Source of the DNA: Ensifer adhaerens
Lineage (GTDB): Bacteria > Pseudomonadota > Alphaproteobacteria > Rhizobiales > Rhizobiaceae
DNA: 64,000 bases
Assembly (NCBI RefSeq): GCF_002940685.1
Contig: NZ_PNFP01000008.1
Span: 186,001 to 250,000 of the forward strand
Direction: 5' to 3'
Part shown: positions 17,559 to 29,564 of the stretch, one piece after another
How the letters are laid out: every line of letters starts with the position of its first letter
How positions within the stretch are numbered: position 1 is the stretch's first letter
Translations under genes and position numbers: made by a program
Notes under the pieces: model-generated
Seen by the model: the letters and a program-made list of their open reading frames with translations, nothing else
Databases searched by the model: none
Told to the model about the DNA's origin: nothing

Positions 17559-18713
17559 GTGCTCAATCCTGACGACAGCATCTACCGCAAGCTCGAAGCG
17601 CTCGTTACGAGCGGCGAGCGCAAGCGCGACCCGGCGCAGTTTTCGATTGCCCGGCGCTTCGATCATCTCTCGGCCGAGCTGCTCGCCAGCCGTCCGTCGC
17701 GCAAGACCAATGCGCTCGGCTGGCTGTTTGCCTCGCGCAAGAAGGACCATCCGCCGGTCAAGGGCCTCTACATCCATGGTGGCGTCGGGCGCGGCAAGAC
17801 CATGCTGATGGACATGTTCTTCGACGCGGTGCCGATCCAGCGCAAGCGCCGGGCGCATTTCCACGAATTCATGGCCGATGTGCATGAGCGCATCTACAAG
17901 CACCGCCAGAAGCTGAAGAACGGCGAGACGAAGCAGGCCGATCCGATCCCGCCGGTTGCCTCCGAACTGTTCGGCGAAGCCCGGCTGCTCTGCTTCGATG
18001 AATTCTCCGTGACCGACATCGCCGACGCGATGATCCTCGGCCGCCTGTTCGGCGAGCTGTTCGCCAAGGGTTGCGTGCTGGTCGCGACCTCGAACGTGGC
18101 GCCGGACGATCTCTACCGCGACGGCCTCAACCGCGGCCTGTTCCTGCCCTTCATCGATCTCCTGAAGGCGAATGCCGAGGTCATCTCGCTGGATACGGAC
18201 ACCGACTACCGGCTGACGAAGACCGATGGCAGCCCGGTGTGGCTGTCGCCGCTTGGGCCCGAGGCCGATGCGGCGATGGCGCGGGCCTGGGCTCACGAGA
18301 CCGGCAACGCTCAGGCGGCGCCTGCCGAAGTGCCGCGCAAGGGCCGGAAGATCCCGGTGCCGGCGGCATCGGGAAAAAGTGCCCGCTTCAGTTTCGCCGA
18401 TCTTTGCCAGCAGCCGCTCGGGGCTGCGGACTATCTGGCGATCCTCGAGCGTTACTCGACGATCTTCGTCGACCACGTGCCGCATCTCGGTCCCCACATG
18501 CGCAACGAAACCAAGCGCTTCATCCTGCTCGTCGACACGCTCTACGACAACGGTGCCCGGCTCTTTGCCTCTGCCGCCGCCGAGCCGCAGGATCTCTTGA
18601 CCCAGAAGAAGGGCACGGAAGGCTTCGAGTTCGACCGCACGGTATCGCGGTTGATCGAGATGCAGAGCGAGGAATATGCCGCAGCGCATCCCGCAAATGT
18701 TGCTGTTTCGTGA
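17559..18713 (+). CDS. zapE: ZapE / AFG1-family ATPase
   Basis: A 384-aa P-loop ATPase of the AFG1/LACE1 family. Walker A is GGVGRGKTMLMDMFF (about 71-85), Walker B is LLCFDEFSV, and HFHEFMADVH and TSNVAPDDLYRDGLNR are family signatures. In E. coli ZapE is a cell-division protein that destabilises FtsZ polymers; the mitochondrial relative helps degrade inner-membrane proteins. The frame starts with GTG at 17559 and runs to full family length; no upstream ATG is available. It sits just before mdh in many rhizobia, an apparently fixed but functionally unexplained neighbourhood. Confidence 0.9.
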   Translation: MLNPDDSIYRKLEALVTSGERKRDPAQFSIARRFDHLSAELLASRPSRKTNALGWLFASRKKDHPPVKGLYIHGGVGRGKTMLMDMFFDAVPIQRKRRAHFHEFMADVHERIYKHRQKLKNGETKQADPIPPVASELFGEARLLCFDEFSVTDIADAMILGRLFGELFAKGCVLVATSNVAPDDLYRDGLNRGLFLPFIDLLKANAEVISLDTDTDYRLTKTDGSPVWLSPLGPEADAAMARAWAHETGNAQAAPAEVPRKGRKIPVPAASGKSARFSFADLCQQPLGAADYLAILERYSTIFVDHVPHLGPHMRNETKRFILLVDTLYDNGARLFASAAAEPQDLLTQKKGTEGFEFDRTVSRLIEMQSEEYAAAHPANVAVS

Positions 18714-18731
18714 CGCAGATGTGGCGAAAAC

Positions 18732-18749
18732 TCTTACGTTTACGTAAGA
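18732..18749. repeat. 18-base inverted repeat upstream of mdh
   Basis: TCTTACG (18732-18738), loop TTTA, CGTAAGA (18743-18749). It lies 19 bases after the zapE stop and about 150 bases before mdh, in an unusually AT-rich stretch. It could be a weak terminator of zapE (AATTTT follows) or an operator for mdh-suc. Confidence 0.5.
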
Positions 18750-18767
18750 ATTTTATGATCTAACCGA

Positions 18768-18824
18768 TTGAAATTACTCTACCAAAAAGTATCGATTGAT
18801 ATTTTAACGTTTGCCGTTTAATGG
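18768..18824 (+). promoter_or_regulatory. possible promoter of the mdh-suc genes
   Basis: Two weak sigma70-like pairs are visible: TTGAAA (18768-18773) with TATCGA (18790-18795), spacer 16, and TTGATA (18796-18801) with TAATGG (18819-18824), spacer 17. The region is the AT-rich gap before mdh. The assignment is tentative. Confidence 0.3.
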
Positions 18825-18866
18825 CTTCCGGCGAAGGTTTGGCGTTTGCCGCGTTTCAGGCCTTGA

Positions 18867-19862
<996 letters not shown>

Positions 19863-19974
19863 TCGCCTCCCGTCGGGCGGACGCTTGAGTTCCGCTCGGC
19901 CTCTTTGTTTTTGCCGCATTGGTGCGGGTAGGTGCCCCACCTGCCCGCACAATGCTCCAGACAGGAAGACAACC

Positions 19975-21168
<1,194 letters not shown>

Positions 21169-21185
21169 CTGAAGGACCAGACCTC

Positions 21186-22088
21186 ATGTCGATTCTCGTT
21201 AACAAGAACACCAAGGTCCTCGTTCAGGGCCTCACCGGCAAGACCGGCACCTTCCACACCGAACAGGCGCTTGCCTATTACGGCACGCAGATGGTCGGCG
21301 GCATTCACCCGAAGAAGGGCGGCGAAACCTGGACCGGCTCCAAGGGCGAAAGCCTGCCGATCTTCGCCTCGGTTGCCGAAGGCCGTGAAAAGACCGGCGC
21401 GGACGCATCGGTGATCTACGTTCCGCCGGCAGGTGCCGCGGACGCGATCATCGAGGCGATCGATGCGGAAATCCCGTTCATCACCTGCATCACCGAAGGC
21501 ATCCCGGTTGCCGACATGGTGCGCGTCAAGGCACGCCTTGACCGCTCCAAGTCGCGCCTGCTCGGCCCGAACTGCCCCGGTATCCTGACGCCGGAAGAAT
21601 GCAAGATCGGCATCATGCCGGGCTCGATCTTCCGCAAGGGTTCGGTCGGCATCGTCTCGCGCTCCGGCACGCTGACCTATGAAGCCGTGTTCCAGACCTC
21701 CAACGAAGGCCTCGGTCAGACGACGGCCGTCGGCATCGGCGGCGACCCGGTCAAGGGCACCGAGTTCATCGACGTGCTGGAGATGTTCCTGGCGGACGAA
21801 GCCACGACCTCGATCATCATGATCGGCGAAATCGGCGGTTCGGCCGAAGAGGATGCTGCACAGTTCCTCATCGACGAAGCTAAGAAGGGCCGCAAGAAGC
21901 CGATGGCCGGTTTCATCGCGGGCCGTACCGCTCCGAAGGGCCGCACCATGGGACACGCCGGCGCTGTCGTTTCCGGCGGCAAGGGCGATGCGGAATCCAA
22001 GATCGCTGCGATGGAGCAGGCAGGCATCCGCGTGTCGCCCTCGCCGGCACGCCTCGGCAAGACGCTGGTCGAAGTCCTCAAGGGCTGA
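21186..22088 (+). CDS. sucD: succinyl-CoA synthetase alpha subunit
   Basis: A 300-aa protein. [20 protein letters not shown]-like residues (here ALAYYGTQ) form the CoA-binding Rossmann domain. [20 protein letters not shown] is conserved, and [15 protein letters not shown] carries the active-site phosphohistidine. It pairs with SucC. Spacing to sucC is 17 bases. A 244-base gap with strong hairpins separates it from sucA, which suggests RNA processing or a transcription boundary between the two enzyme complexes. Confidence 0.98.
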   Translation: MSILVNKNTKVLVQGLTGKTGTFHTEQALAYYGTQMVGGIHPKKGGETWTGSKGESLPIFASVAEGREKTGADASVIYVPPAGAADAIIEAIDAEIPFITCITEGIPVADMVRVKARLDRSKSRLLGPNCPGILTPEECKIGIMPGSIFRKGSVGIVSRSGTLTYEAVFQTSNEGLGQTTAVGIGGDPVKGTEFIDVLEMFLADEATTSIIMIGEIGGSAEEDAAQFLIDEAKKGRKKPMAGFIAGRTAPKGRTMGHAGAVVSGGKGDAESKIAAMEQAGIRVSPSPARLGKTLVEVLKG

Positions 22089-22099
22089 TCTCAAACCAT

Positions 22100-22130
22100 T
22101 TGTCCGGGCCGGCCGATCCGGCCCGGACAA
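22100..22130 (+). other. 13-bp hairpin between sucD and sucA
   Basis: A perfect stem, TTGTCCGGGCCGG (22100-22112) with CCGGCCCGGACAA (22118-22130), has a 5-base loop and starts 12 bases after the sucD stop. No T tract follows, so it is not a classic terminator. It may protect the 3' end of a sucCD message or act as a processing site. Confidence 0.6.
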
Positions 22131-22301
22131 GCTGCCTGCCGCCTGTTTCCTTGGCTGATTGAAGATCAGGACATGCGGCAATGACTGCCACGGTGACCCG
22201 GCGCGTCCTGACGACGCGCGGCGCCGTAGGAAAAAGGCCCGGCGCCCGGACGCGCCGAACGAACATGAACGACCGGGATACCCGGCAACCCAACTTCAGT
22301 C

Positions 22302-22324
22302 AGGAGGCGGACAGATCAGTCCGC
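22302..22324 (+). promoter_or_regulatory. sucA Shine-Dalgarno separated from the ATG by a hairpin
   Basis: The only strong Shine-Dalgarno before sucA, AGGAGG (22302-22307), is 25 bases from the ATG at 22333, too far for normal use. A 6-bp hairpin, GCGGAC (22307-22312) with GTCCGC (22319-22324), lies between; folding would bring the spacing to about 8 bases. Confidence 0.45.
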
Positions 22325-22332
22325 GTGAGACC

Positions 22333-25329
22333 ATGACAAGGCAAGAGGCCAACGAGCAATTCCAGCTCACTTCGTTTCTGGACGGCGCCAACGCCGCCTA
22401 TATCGAGCAGCTCCATGCACGCTACGAGGCGGACCCGGCGTCCGTGTCGGCCGAATGGCAGGCCTTCTTCAAGGCGCTCGCCGACCGGCCCGAAGACGTC
22501 GTGAAGGCGGCCAAGGGCGCCTCCTGGAAAAAGAACAACTGGCCGATCCCGGCCAATGGCGAACTGGTCTCGGCGCTTGATGGCGACTGGGGCACGGTCG
22601 AGAAGGTGATCGAGAAGAAGGTCAAGGCGAAGGCTGAAGAAGCCGCCGCAGCGACCGGTACCGTCGCCAGCGCTGCCGACATCCATCAGGCGACGCGCGA
22701 TTCCGTTCGCGCCATCATGATGATCCGCGCCTATCGCGCCCGCGGCCACCTGCATGCCAAGCTCGACCCGCTCGGCCTTGCCGCCCCGGTCGAAGACTAC
22801 AACGAGCTTTCGCCGTCGAACTACGGTTTCGAGGACAAGGACCTCGACCGCAAGATCTTCATCGACAACGTGCTCGGCCTCGAATACGCGTCCATCCGCG
22901 AGATGGTCGAAATCCTCGAGCGCACCTATTGCTCGACGATCGGCGTCGAATTCATGCACATGTCCAACCCGGACGAGAAGGCGTGGATCCAGGAGCGCAT
23001 CGAAGGGCCGGACAAGGGTGTCGACTTCACGCCGGAAGGCAAGAAGGCGATCCTGCAGAAGCTGATCGAGGCCGAAGGCTTCGAACAGTTCATCGACGTC
23101 AAGTACAAGGGCACCAAGCGCTTCGGTCTCGACGGTGGTGAATCGCTGATCCCGGCGCTCGAGCAGATCATCAAGCGCGGCGGCCAGGAAGGCCTCAAGG
23201 AGATCGTTCTCGGCATGGCCCACCGCGGCCGCCTGAACGTGCTTTCGCAGGTCATGGCGAAGCCCCACCGCGCCATCTTCCACGAGTTCAAGGGCGGCTC
23301 CTACGCACCCGACGACGTCGAAGGTTCGGGTGACGTGAAGTACCACCTCGGTGCCTCCTCCGACCGCGAATTCGACGGCAACAAGGTGCATCTGTCGCTG
23401 ACGGCGAACCCCTCGCACCTCGAAATCGTCAACCCTGTGGTCATGGGCAAGGCCCGCGCCAAGCAGGACCAGATGGCGACCGTCTTCGAAGGCGACATCA
23501 TTCCGCTGCGCGAGCGCTCCAAGGTCATGCCGCTCCTGCTGCATGGCGATGCGGCCTTTGCCGGCCAGGGCGTGATTGCCGAAATCCTCGGCCTTTCCGG
23601 TCTGCGCGGCCACCGCGTTGCCGGCACGGTGCACGTCATCATCAACAACCAGATCGGCTTCACCACCAATCCGGCCTTCTCGCGTTCGTCGCCCTATCCG
23701 TCCGACGTCGCCAAGATGATCGAAGCGCCGATCTTCCACGTCAACGGCGACGATCCGGAAGGCGTCGTCTACGCGGCCAAGATCGCGACCGAATTCCGGA
23801 TGAAGTTCCACAAGCCGGTCGTCATCGACATGTTCTGCTACCGCCGCTTCGGCCACAACGAAGGCGACGAGCCGGCGTTCACGCAGCCGAAGATGTACAA
23901 GGTCATCCGCGCCCACAAGACGGTCGTCCAGCTCTATTCGGACCGACTGATCGCCGAAGGCCTGATCTCCGAAGGCGAAGTCGAGAAGATGAAGGCCGAC
24001 TGGCGCGCCCATCTCGAGCAGGAGTTCGAGGCCGGCCAGTCCTACAATCCGAACAAGGCCGACTGGCTTGACGGTGCATGGTCGGGCCTGCGCTCGGCCG
24101 ACAACCAGGACGAACAGCGCCGCGGCAAGACCTCGGTGCCGATGAAGCAGCTGAAGGAAGTCGGTCGCAAGATCTCCGAGATCCCGGCTGGTTTCAGCGC
24201 CCACCGCACGATCCAGCGCTTCATGGAAAACCGCGCCAACATGATCCAGACCGGCGAAGGTGTCGACTGGGCCATGGCCGAGGCGCTGGCTTTCGGCACG
24301 CTGGTGACCGAAGGCACCAAGATCCGCCTGTCCGGTCAGGACTGCGAACGCGGCACCTTCTCGCAGCGTCACTCGGTCCTCTACGATCAGCAGACCGAAG
24401 ATCGCTACATCCCGCTTGCCAACCTGTCGCCGACCCAGGCGCGCTACGAAGTCATCAACTCGATGCTCTCGGAAGAGGCGGTTCTCGGCTTCGAATACGG
24501 CTATTCGCTTGCCCGTCCGAACGCGCTGACCCTCTGGGAAGCCCAGTTCGGCGACTTCGCCAACGGTGCGCAGGTCGTCTTCGACCAGTTCATCTCGTCG
24601 GGCGAACGCAAGTGGCTGCGCATGTCGGGTCTCGTCTGCCTGCTGCCGCACGGCTATGAGGGCCAGGGTCCGGAACACTCGTCCGCCCGCCTCGAACGCT
24701 TCCTGCAGCTCTGCGCCGAAGACAACATGCAGGTCGCCAACGTCACGACGCCGGCGAACTACTTCCACATCCTGCGCCGCCAGGTGAAGCGCGACTTCCG
24801 CAAGCCGCTGGTGCTGATGACGCCGAAGTCGCTGCTGCGCCACAAGCGTGCGGTCTCCAGCCTGTCGGAAATGGCCGGCGAGAGCTCGTTCCACCGCCTG
24901 CTGTGGGACGATGCCGAGGTGATCAAGGATGGTCCGATCAAGCTGCAGAAGGACTCGAAGATCCGTCGCGTCGTGCTCTGCTCGGGCAAGGTCTATTACG
25001 ACCTGCTCGAAGAGCGCGAAAAGCGCGGCATCGACGATATCTACCTGCTGCGCGTCGAACAGCTCTATCCGTTCCCGGCCAAGGCGCTCATCAACGAGCT
25101 CAGCCGCTTCCGCAACGCGGAGATGGTCTGGTGCCAGGAAGAGCCGAAGAACATGGGCGCCTGGTCGTTCATCGACCCGTATCTCGAATGGGTTCTCGCC
25201 CATATCGACGCCAAGTATCAGCGCGTGCGCTACACCGGTCGTCCGGCTGCCGCATCGCCGGCGACGGGCCTGATGTCGAAGCACCTGGCGCAGCTTGCCG
25301 CCTTCCTCGAGGACGCGCTGGGGGGCTGA
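22333..25329 (+). CDS. sucA: 2-oxoglutarate dehydrogenase E1 component
   Basis: A 998-aa thiamine-diphosphate enzyme of the standard rhizobial length. The N terminus FLDGANAAYIEQLHARYEAD is the E1o-specific segment that contacts E2. LGMAHRGRLNVL and the ThDP-binding region around GDAAFAGQGVIAE (GDAA to about NNQIGFTT) follow, and LLPHGYEGQGPEHSSAR is near the C terminus. It decarboxylates 2-oxoglutarate and transfers succinyl to the E2 lipoyl group. The ATG at 22333 fits the family start; the frame is open further upstream to 22159 but without similarity. sucB follows after 56 bases. Confidence 0.98.
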   Translation: MTRQEANEQFQLTSFLDGANAAYIEQLHARYEADPASVSAEWQAFFKALADRPEDVVKAAKGASWKKNNWPIPANGELVSALDGDWGTVEKVIEKKVKAKAEEAAAATGTVASAADIHQATRDSVRAIMMIRAYRARGHLHAKLDPLGLAAPVEDYNELSPSNYGFEDKDLDRKIFIDNVLGLEYASIREMVEILERTYCSTIGVEFMHMSNPDEKAWIQERIEGPDKGVDFTPEGKKAILQKLIEAEGFEQFIDVKYKGTKRFGLDGGESLIPALEQIIKRGGQEGLKEIVLGMAHRGRLNVLSQVMAKPHRAIFHEFKGGSYAPDDVEGSGDVKYHLGASSDREFDGNKVHLSLTANPSHLEIVNPVVMGKARAKQDQMATVFEGDIIPLRERSKVMPLLLHGDAAFAGQGVIAEILGLSGLRGHRVAGTVHVIINNQIGFTTNPAFSRSSPYPSDVAKMIEAPIFHVNGDDPEGVVYAAKIATEFRMKFHKPVVIDMFCYRRFGHNEGDEPAFTQPKMYKVIRAHKTVVQLYSDRLIAEGLISEGEVEKMKADWRAHLEQEFEAGQSYNPNKADWLDGAWSGLRSADNQDEQRRGKTSVPMKQLKEVGRKISEIPAGFSAHRTIQRFMENRANMIQTGEGVDWAMAEALAFGTLVTEGTKIRLSGQDCERGTFSQRHSVLYDQQTEDRYIPLANLSPTQARYEVINSMLSEEAVLGFEYGYSLARPNALTLWEAQFGDFANGAQVVFDQFISSGERKWLRMSGLVCLLPHGYEGQGPEHSSARLERFLQLCAEDNMQVANVTTPANYFHILRRQVKRDFRKPLVLMTPKSLLRHKRAVSSLSEMAGESSFHRLLWDDAEVIKDGPIKLQKDSKIRRVVLCSGKVYYDLLEEREKRGIDDIYLLRVEQLYPFPAKALINELSRFRNAEMVWCQEEPKNMGAWSFIDPYLEWVLAHIDAKYQRVRYTGRPAAASPATGLMSKHLAQLAAFLEDALGG

Positions 25330-25385
25330 CGCTCCCCTCGCTCTGAGCCACCAGAAACAGATATCTGATCAACGGAACAAAAATC

Positions 25386-26627
<1,242 letters not shown>

Positions 26628-26637
26628 GATCCGGAAA

Positions 26638-26666
26638 CGGTGGGGGCGCCTTTCGTGCCCCCACCG
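26638..26666 (+). terminator. hairpin after sucB
   Basis: CGGTGGGGGC (26638-26647) pairs with GCCCCCACCG (26657-26666) across a 9-base loop, 10 bases after the sucB stop. There is no T run, so it may be a 3'-end stabiliser or a Rho-assisted terminator rather than a simple intrinsic one. Confidence 0.55.
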
Positions 26667-26775
26667 ATCGCCGTCCGCGATTACGCTCGGCGAGAACCGT
26701 CTCTGCGGCCTGGCCGGAGAGACTGGCCTTCAGGGCCGATGATGCCGATCTGAACCGCTCCTGCGATTGCGAGGG

Positions 26776-27192
26776 ATGATGGAAGCCGCTGCAGCGTCGA
26801 CTGAAATCTGGGTGCTTGGCTGGAGCGTGCTGTTCCTGATCGCGCATATCCTGGTGCAGGCGCTGTCGCTCGACCTGTCCGGCGATTTTACGATCAAGTA
26901 CCTGCTCGGCCCGCGCGACGAGCAAAGGGCGCCCAAGAGCGTGGTGTCCGGTCGTCTGCTGCGCTCGCTTCACAACATGCTGGAAACCTTTCCTGCCTTC
27001 GTCGCGCTTGCGCTGGCGCTGGCGGTGACCGGCAAGACCGGTGGCCTCGGCGCAATCGGCGCGGTGACCTGGCTTCTGGCACGGGTGGTTTATACCGCTC
27101 TCTACGTGGCCGGCGTTCCCGTGCTGCGCACCCTCGTCTGGTTCGTGTCGATCATCGCCCTTGTGCTGATGGTCGTCCGGCTCATGGCATAG
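26776..27192 (+). CDS. MAPEG family membrane protein
   Basis: A 138-aa protein with four hydrophobic segments. The central LLRSLHNMLETFPAFVALALAL contains the MAPEG-type conserved E-x-F-x-A pattern, and YLLGPRDEQRAP precedes it. MAPEG proteins include glutathione transferases and eicosanoid enzymes, but the bacterial members of this type have no assigned substrate. ATGs at 26776 and 26779 both fit; a TTG at 26767 is also in frame. It lies between sucB and the VOC gene with a 31-base gap downstream. Confidence 0.75.
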   Translation: MMEAAAASTEIWVLGWSVLFLIAHILVQALSLDLSGDFTIKYLLGPRDEQRAPKSVVSGRLLRSLHNMLETFPAFVALALALAVTGKTGGLGAIGAVTWLLARVVYTALYVAGVPVLRTLVWFVSIIALVLMVVRLMA

Positions 27193-27223
27193 CATCCCGC
27201 CGACAAGGCAAGAGGAGACTGGC

Positions 27224-27649
27224 ATGGCATTCGGACCCGACGTTCCACCGATACAGGCGCATATCTGCGTCAAGGACGGGCTTGCCGCCATCGCCTTCTA
27301 CGAAAAGGCGCTCGGCGCGGTGAACACGTTCCACGCGATGGCCGAGGACGGCATACGCGTCATGCACGCCAATCTGGCGATCCATGGCGGCGAAGTGATG
27401 CTGCATGACGAGTTCCCCGAATTCGGCGGCAGCGTGCTGTCGCCAAACACGATCGGCGGCACCGGGGTTGCGATCAGCATCAACCTGGCAAAGCCCGCCG
27501 ATGTCGATACAGCCTATGCCAGGGCGATGGCCGCCGGGGCATCGACAGTTCTGGAGCCGCAGGATACCTTCTGGCACGCACGCTACGCGCGCATCAAGGA
27601 TCCCTTCGGCCACGTCTGGGCCTTCAACGCACCGGTCGCAAACCCATGA
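27224..27649 (+). CDS. VOC (glyoxalase/PhnB-like) family protein
   Basis: A 141-aa protein with the paired beta-alpha-beta3 VOC pattern of the PhnB-like group. IQAHICVKDGLAAIAFYEKALGAV opens the first half, GGEVMLHDEFPE follows, and the C-terminal RIKDPFGHVWAFN contains the conserved metal-ligand-type His. The substrate is unknown; glyoxalase-like or antibiotic-binding roles are possible. AAGAGGAGACTGGC precedes the ATG. Its stop overlaps the LysE-family start by 4 bases (ATGA), so the two are translationally coupled. Confidence 0.82.
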   Translation: MAFGPDVPPIQAHICVKDGLAAIAFYEKALGAVNTFHAMAEDGIRVMHANLAIHGGEVMLHDEFPEFGGSVLSPNTIGGTGVAISINLAKPADVDTAYARAMAAGASTVLEPQDTFWHARYARIKDPFGHVWAFNAPVANP

Positions 27650-28287
27650 GCCAGTATTTCCTCGAATTCGCCTCGCTGATGGCAATCTTCGCCTTCGCCA
27701 TCGTCTCTCCCGGCGCCGATCTCGCCATGGTCATGCGCCAGTCGATCGTGCATGGCCGCCGCCCGGCGATCATCACGTCCTTCGGCATCGGCACGTCGCT
27801 GATGTTCCACGTGACCTACACGATCCTCGGTCTCGGGCTGATCATTTCGCAGTCGATCTACCTGTTCAACATCGTCAAATGGTGCGGCGTCGCTTACCTG
27901 ATCTATATCGGCATCAAGGCGCTTCGGGCCGGGCAGACCGAGATCAAGGTCGACCACACGGAAGGCAACGGGTCGGTCAGGGGGCAGTCGGCGGCCAAGG
28001 CCTTCGGCCTCGGCTTTGCCGCCAATGCGCTGAACCCGAAGCCGGTGTTCTTCTTCCTGTCGATCTTCTCGACCGTCGTCAGCGCCCACACGCCGATCCT
28101 CGTGAAGTTCGGCTATGGCCTCGTCATGGCTTCGTGCCTGATCCTCTGGTTCGTCGGCGTCAGCCTGTTCATGACGACGCCGCGCATGCGCGCCGCCTTC
28201 ACCCGCGCCAGCAAGTGGATCGACCGCGCCAGCGGCGTCGTCTTCATTGCGCTCGGCCTCAAGCTCGCGACGGAGAAGGCCGCCTGA
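27646..28287 (+). CDS. LysE family exporter
   Basis: A 213-aa membrane protein with about six segments and the LysE/RhtB N-terminal signature, seen as FAIVSPGADLAMVMRQSIVHGRRPAI, followed by GVAYLIYIGIKALRAG. Members export amino acids such as lysine or threonine, or homoserine lactones, driven by proton exchange. The start overlaps the VOC stop by four bases; the next gene starts 2 bases after its stop. Its role beside a VOC protein is unknown. Confidence 0.88.
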   Translation: MSQYFLEFASLMAIFAFAIVSPGADLAMVMRQSIVHGRRPAIITSFGIGTSLMFHVTYTILGLGLIISQSIYLFNIVKWCGVAYLIYIGIKALRAGQTEIKVDHTEGNGSVRGQSAAKAFGLGFAANALNPKPVFFFLSIFSTVVSAHTPILVKFGYGLVMASCLILWFVGVSLFMTTPRMRAAFTRASKWIDRASGVVFIALGLKLATEKAA

Positions 28288-28289
28288 TC

Positions 28290-28790
28290 ATGCTCTCCCG
28301 TCGCCTCCTTTCAACCCTGTTCGGCCTTGCCTTTGCTGCGCCGGCGATTGCCGCCGACTGCAAGCAGTCGCATGCGATCTATGGCGACCGCGACGGCGGC
28401 TACGAGCTGCGCTTCGAACCGGTCGGCTCGGTAAGTGCTGCAACCAGCAACCACTTCAAGGTGGCGGTCCTGAAGTCCGGCCTGCTGCTCGACGGCGTCG
28501 TCATGCCGGCGGGCGAACCGGAACGGGCGACCGGGCTGATCATGCACAATTGCCCCGAGGGCGATGCGACCGGCGAGGAACTGCGCGCCTGCACGGTGTG
28601 GCAGGGCGTCGTCTATGCGCTCGACAAGGTCGGCGCGGTCGGTGAGATCCCCGCCGAAACCGAACCGGCGGCCGAGCGATTGTTGCTGCCCGATTTCGGG
28701 CCGTCGCTCAGGGCCTCGACCGCCTGGGGCAAGGGCCGGGCGGAGGCCGACAGCTGGGACGCCTTCACGCTCAAGGGATGCGCCGCATGA
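28290..28790 (+). CDS. exported hypothetical protein
   Basis: A 166-aa protein with a clear signal peptide (MLSRRLLSTLFGLAFAAPAIAA, cleavage near residue 22) and a small mature domain. The four Cys of the mature part (CKQSHAIYG near the start, HNCPEG, RACTVW and KGCAA at the end) suggest two disulfides and hence a periplasmic or secreted protein. No family was recognised. It starts 2 bases after the LysE-like gene and its end overlaps the SDR start (ATGA), so it belongs to the same short operon. Confidence 0.75.
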   Translation: MLSRRLLSTLFGLAFAAPAIAADCKQSHAIYGDRDGGYELRFEPVGSVSAATSNHFKVAVLKSGLLLDGVVMPAGEPERATGLIMHNCPEGDATGEELRACTVWQGVVYALDKVGAVGEIPAETEPAAERLLLPDFGPSLRASTAWGKGRAEADSWDAFTLKGCAA

Positions 28791-29539
28791 GCGAAAGCCC
28801 CGTCCTTCTCGTGACCGGCGGCAGCCGGGGCATCGGCGCCGCAATCTGCCTTGGCGCCGCAAAGGCCGGCTGGCGGGTTGCGGTCAACTATGCCTCGAAC
28901 CGGGCCGCAGCTGATGCGGTTGTCGATGCCATCACGTCGGTTGGCGGTGAAGCGATCGCGGTTCAGGGCGATGTCGGCTCCGAGGCGGATATCCAGGCGA
29001 TCTTTGCCGCCGTCGATGCGGCTTTCGGACGGCTGGACGGCCTCGTCAACAATGCCGGCATCGTCGGGCAGACGGCCCGCGTCGACGAAATGTCCGTCGA
29101 TCGGCTGGAGCGCATGTTCCGCATCAACGTCACCGGCTCCATCCGCTGCGCGGCCGAAGCTATCAGGCGCATGTCGACGCGCTACGGCGGCAAGGGCGGC
29201 GTCATCGTCAACATCTCCTCGATGGCTGCCGTGCTCGGTTCGCCGGCGCAATATGTCGACTACGCCGCCTCCAAGGGTGCGATCGATACCTTGACGACAG
29301 GTCTTTCGCGCGAGGTCGCGGCCGAAGGCATTCGCGTCAACGCGGTCCGCCCCGGCATCATCGATACCGAGATCCATGCCTCCGGCGGCCTGCCGGACAG
29401 GGCACGCGATCTCGCCCACACCATTCCCGTTCAGCGACCCGGCACGGCCGAGGAAGTCGCTGACGCGGTTCTCTACCTCCTGTCGGATAAGGCGACTTAT
29501 GTGACGGGGGCAATTCTCAATGTCAGCGGCGGGCGGTAA
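28787..29539 (+). CDS. short-chain dehydrogenase/reductase
   Basis: A 250-aa classical SDR. The cofactor motif TGGSRGIGAAI is near residue 12, LVNNAGI near 87, the catalytic Ser is in VNISSMAAVLGS, YVDYAASKGA holds the Y-x3-K pair, and the C-terminal VTGAILNVSGG is typical of FabG-like members. It probably oxidises or reduces an unidentified alcohol/ketone with NAD(P). The ATG at 28787 overlaps the previous stop; an ATG at 28778 is in frame but lies deeper in the upstream gene. lpdA follows after 25 bases. Confidence 0.92.
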   Translation: MSESPVLLVTGGSRGIGAAICLGAAKAGWRVAVNYASNRAAADAVVDAITSVGGEAIAVQGDVGSEADIQAIFAAVDAAFGRLDGLVNNAGIVGQTARVDEMSVDRLERMFRINVTGSIRCAAEAIRRMSTRYGGKGGVIVNISSMAAVLGSPAQYVDYAASKGAIDTLTTGLSREVAAEGIRVNAVRPGIIDTEIHASGGLPDRARDLAHTIPVQRPGTAEEVADAVLYLLSDKATYVTGAILNVSGGR

Positions 29540-29564
29540 CCGCCCCTGAAGGAAGGATAAGAAA

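Noticed and set aside
22300-25284. A 994-codon open frame on the minus strand
   Set aside because: It lies entirely opposite sucA, which has full family similarity; the shadow has no recognisable domain.
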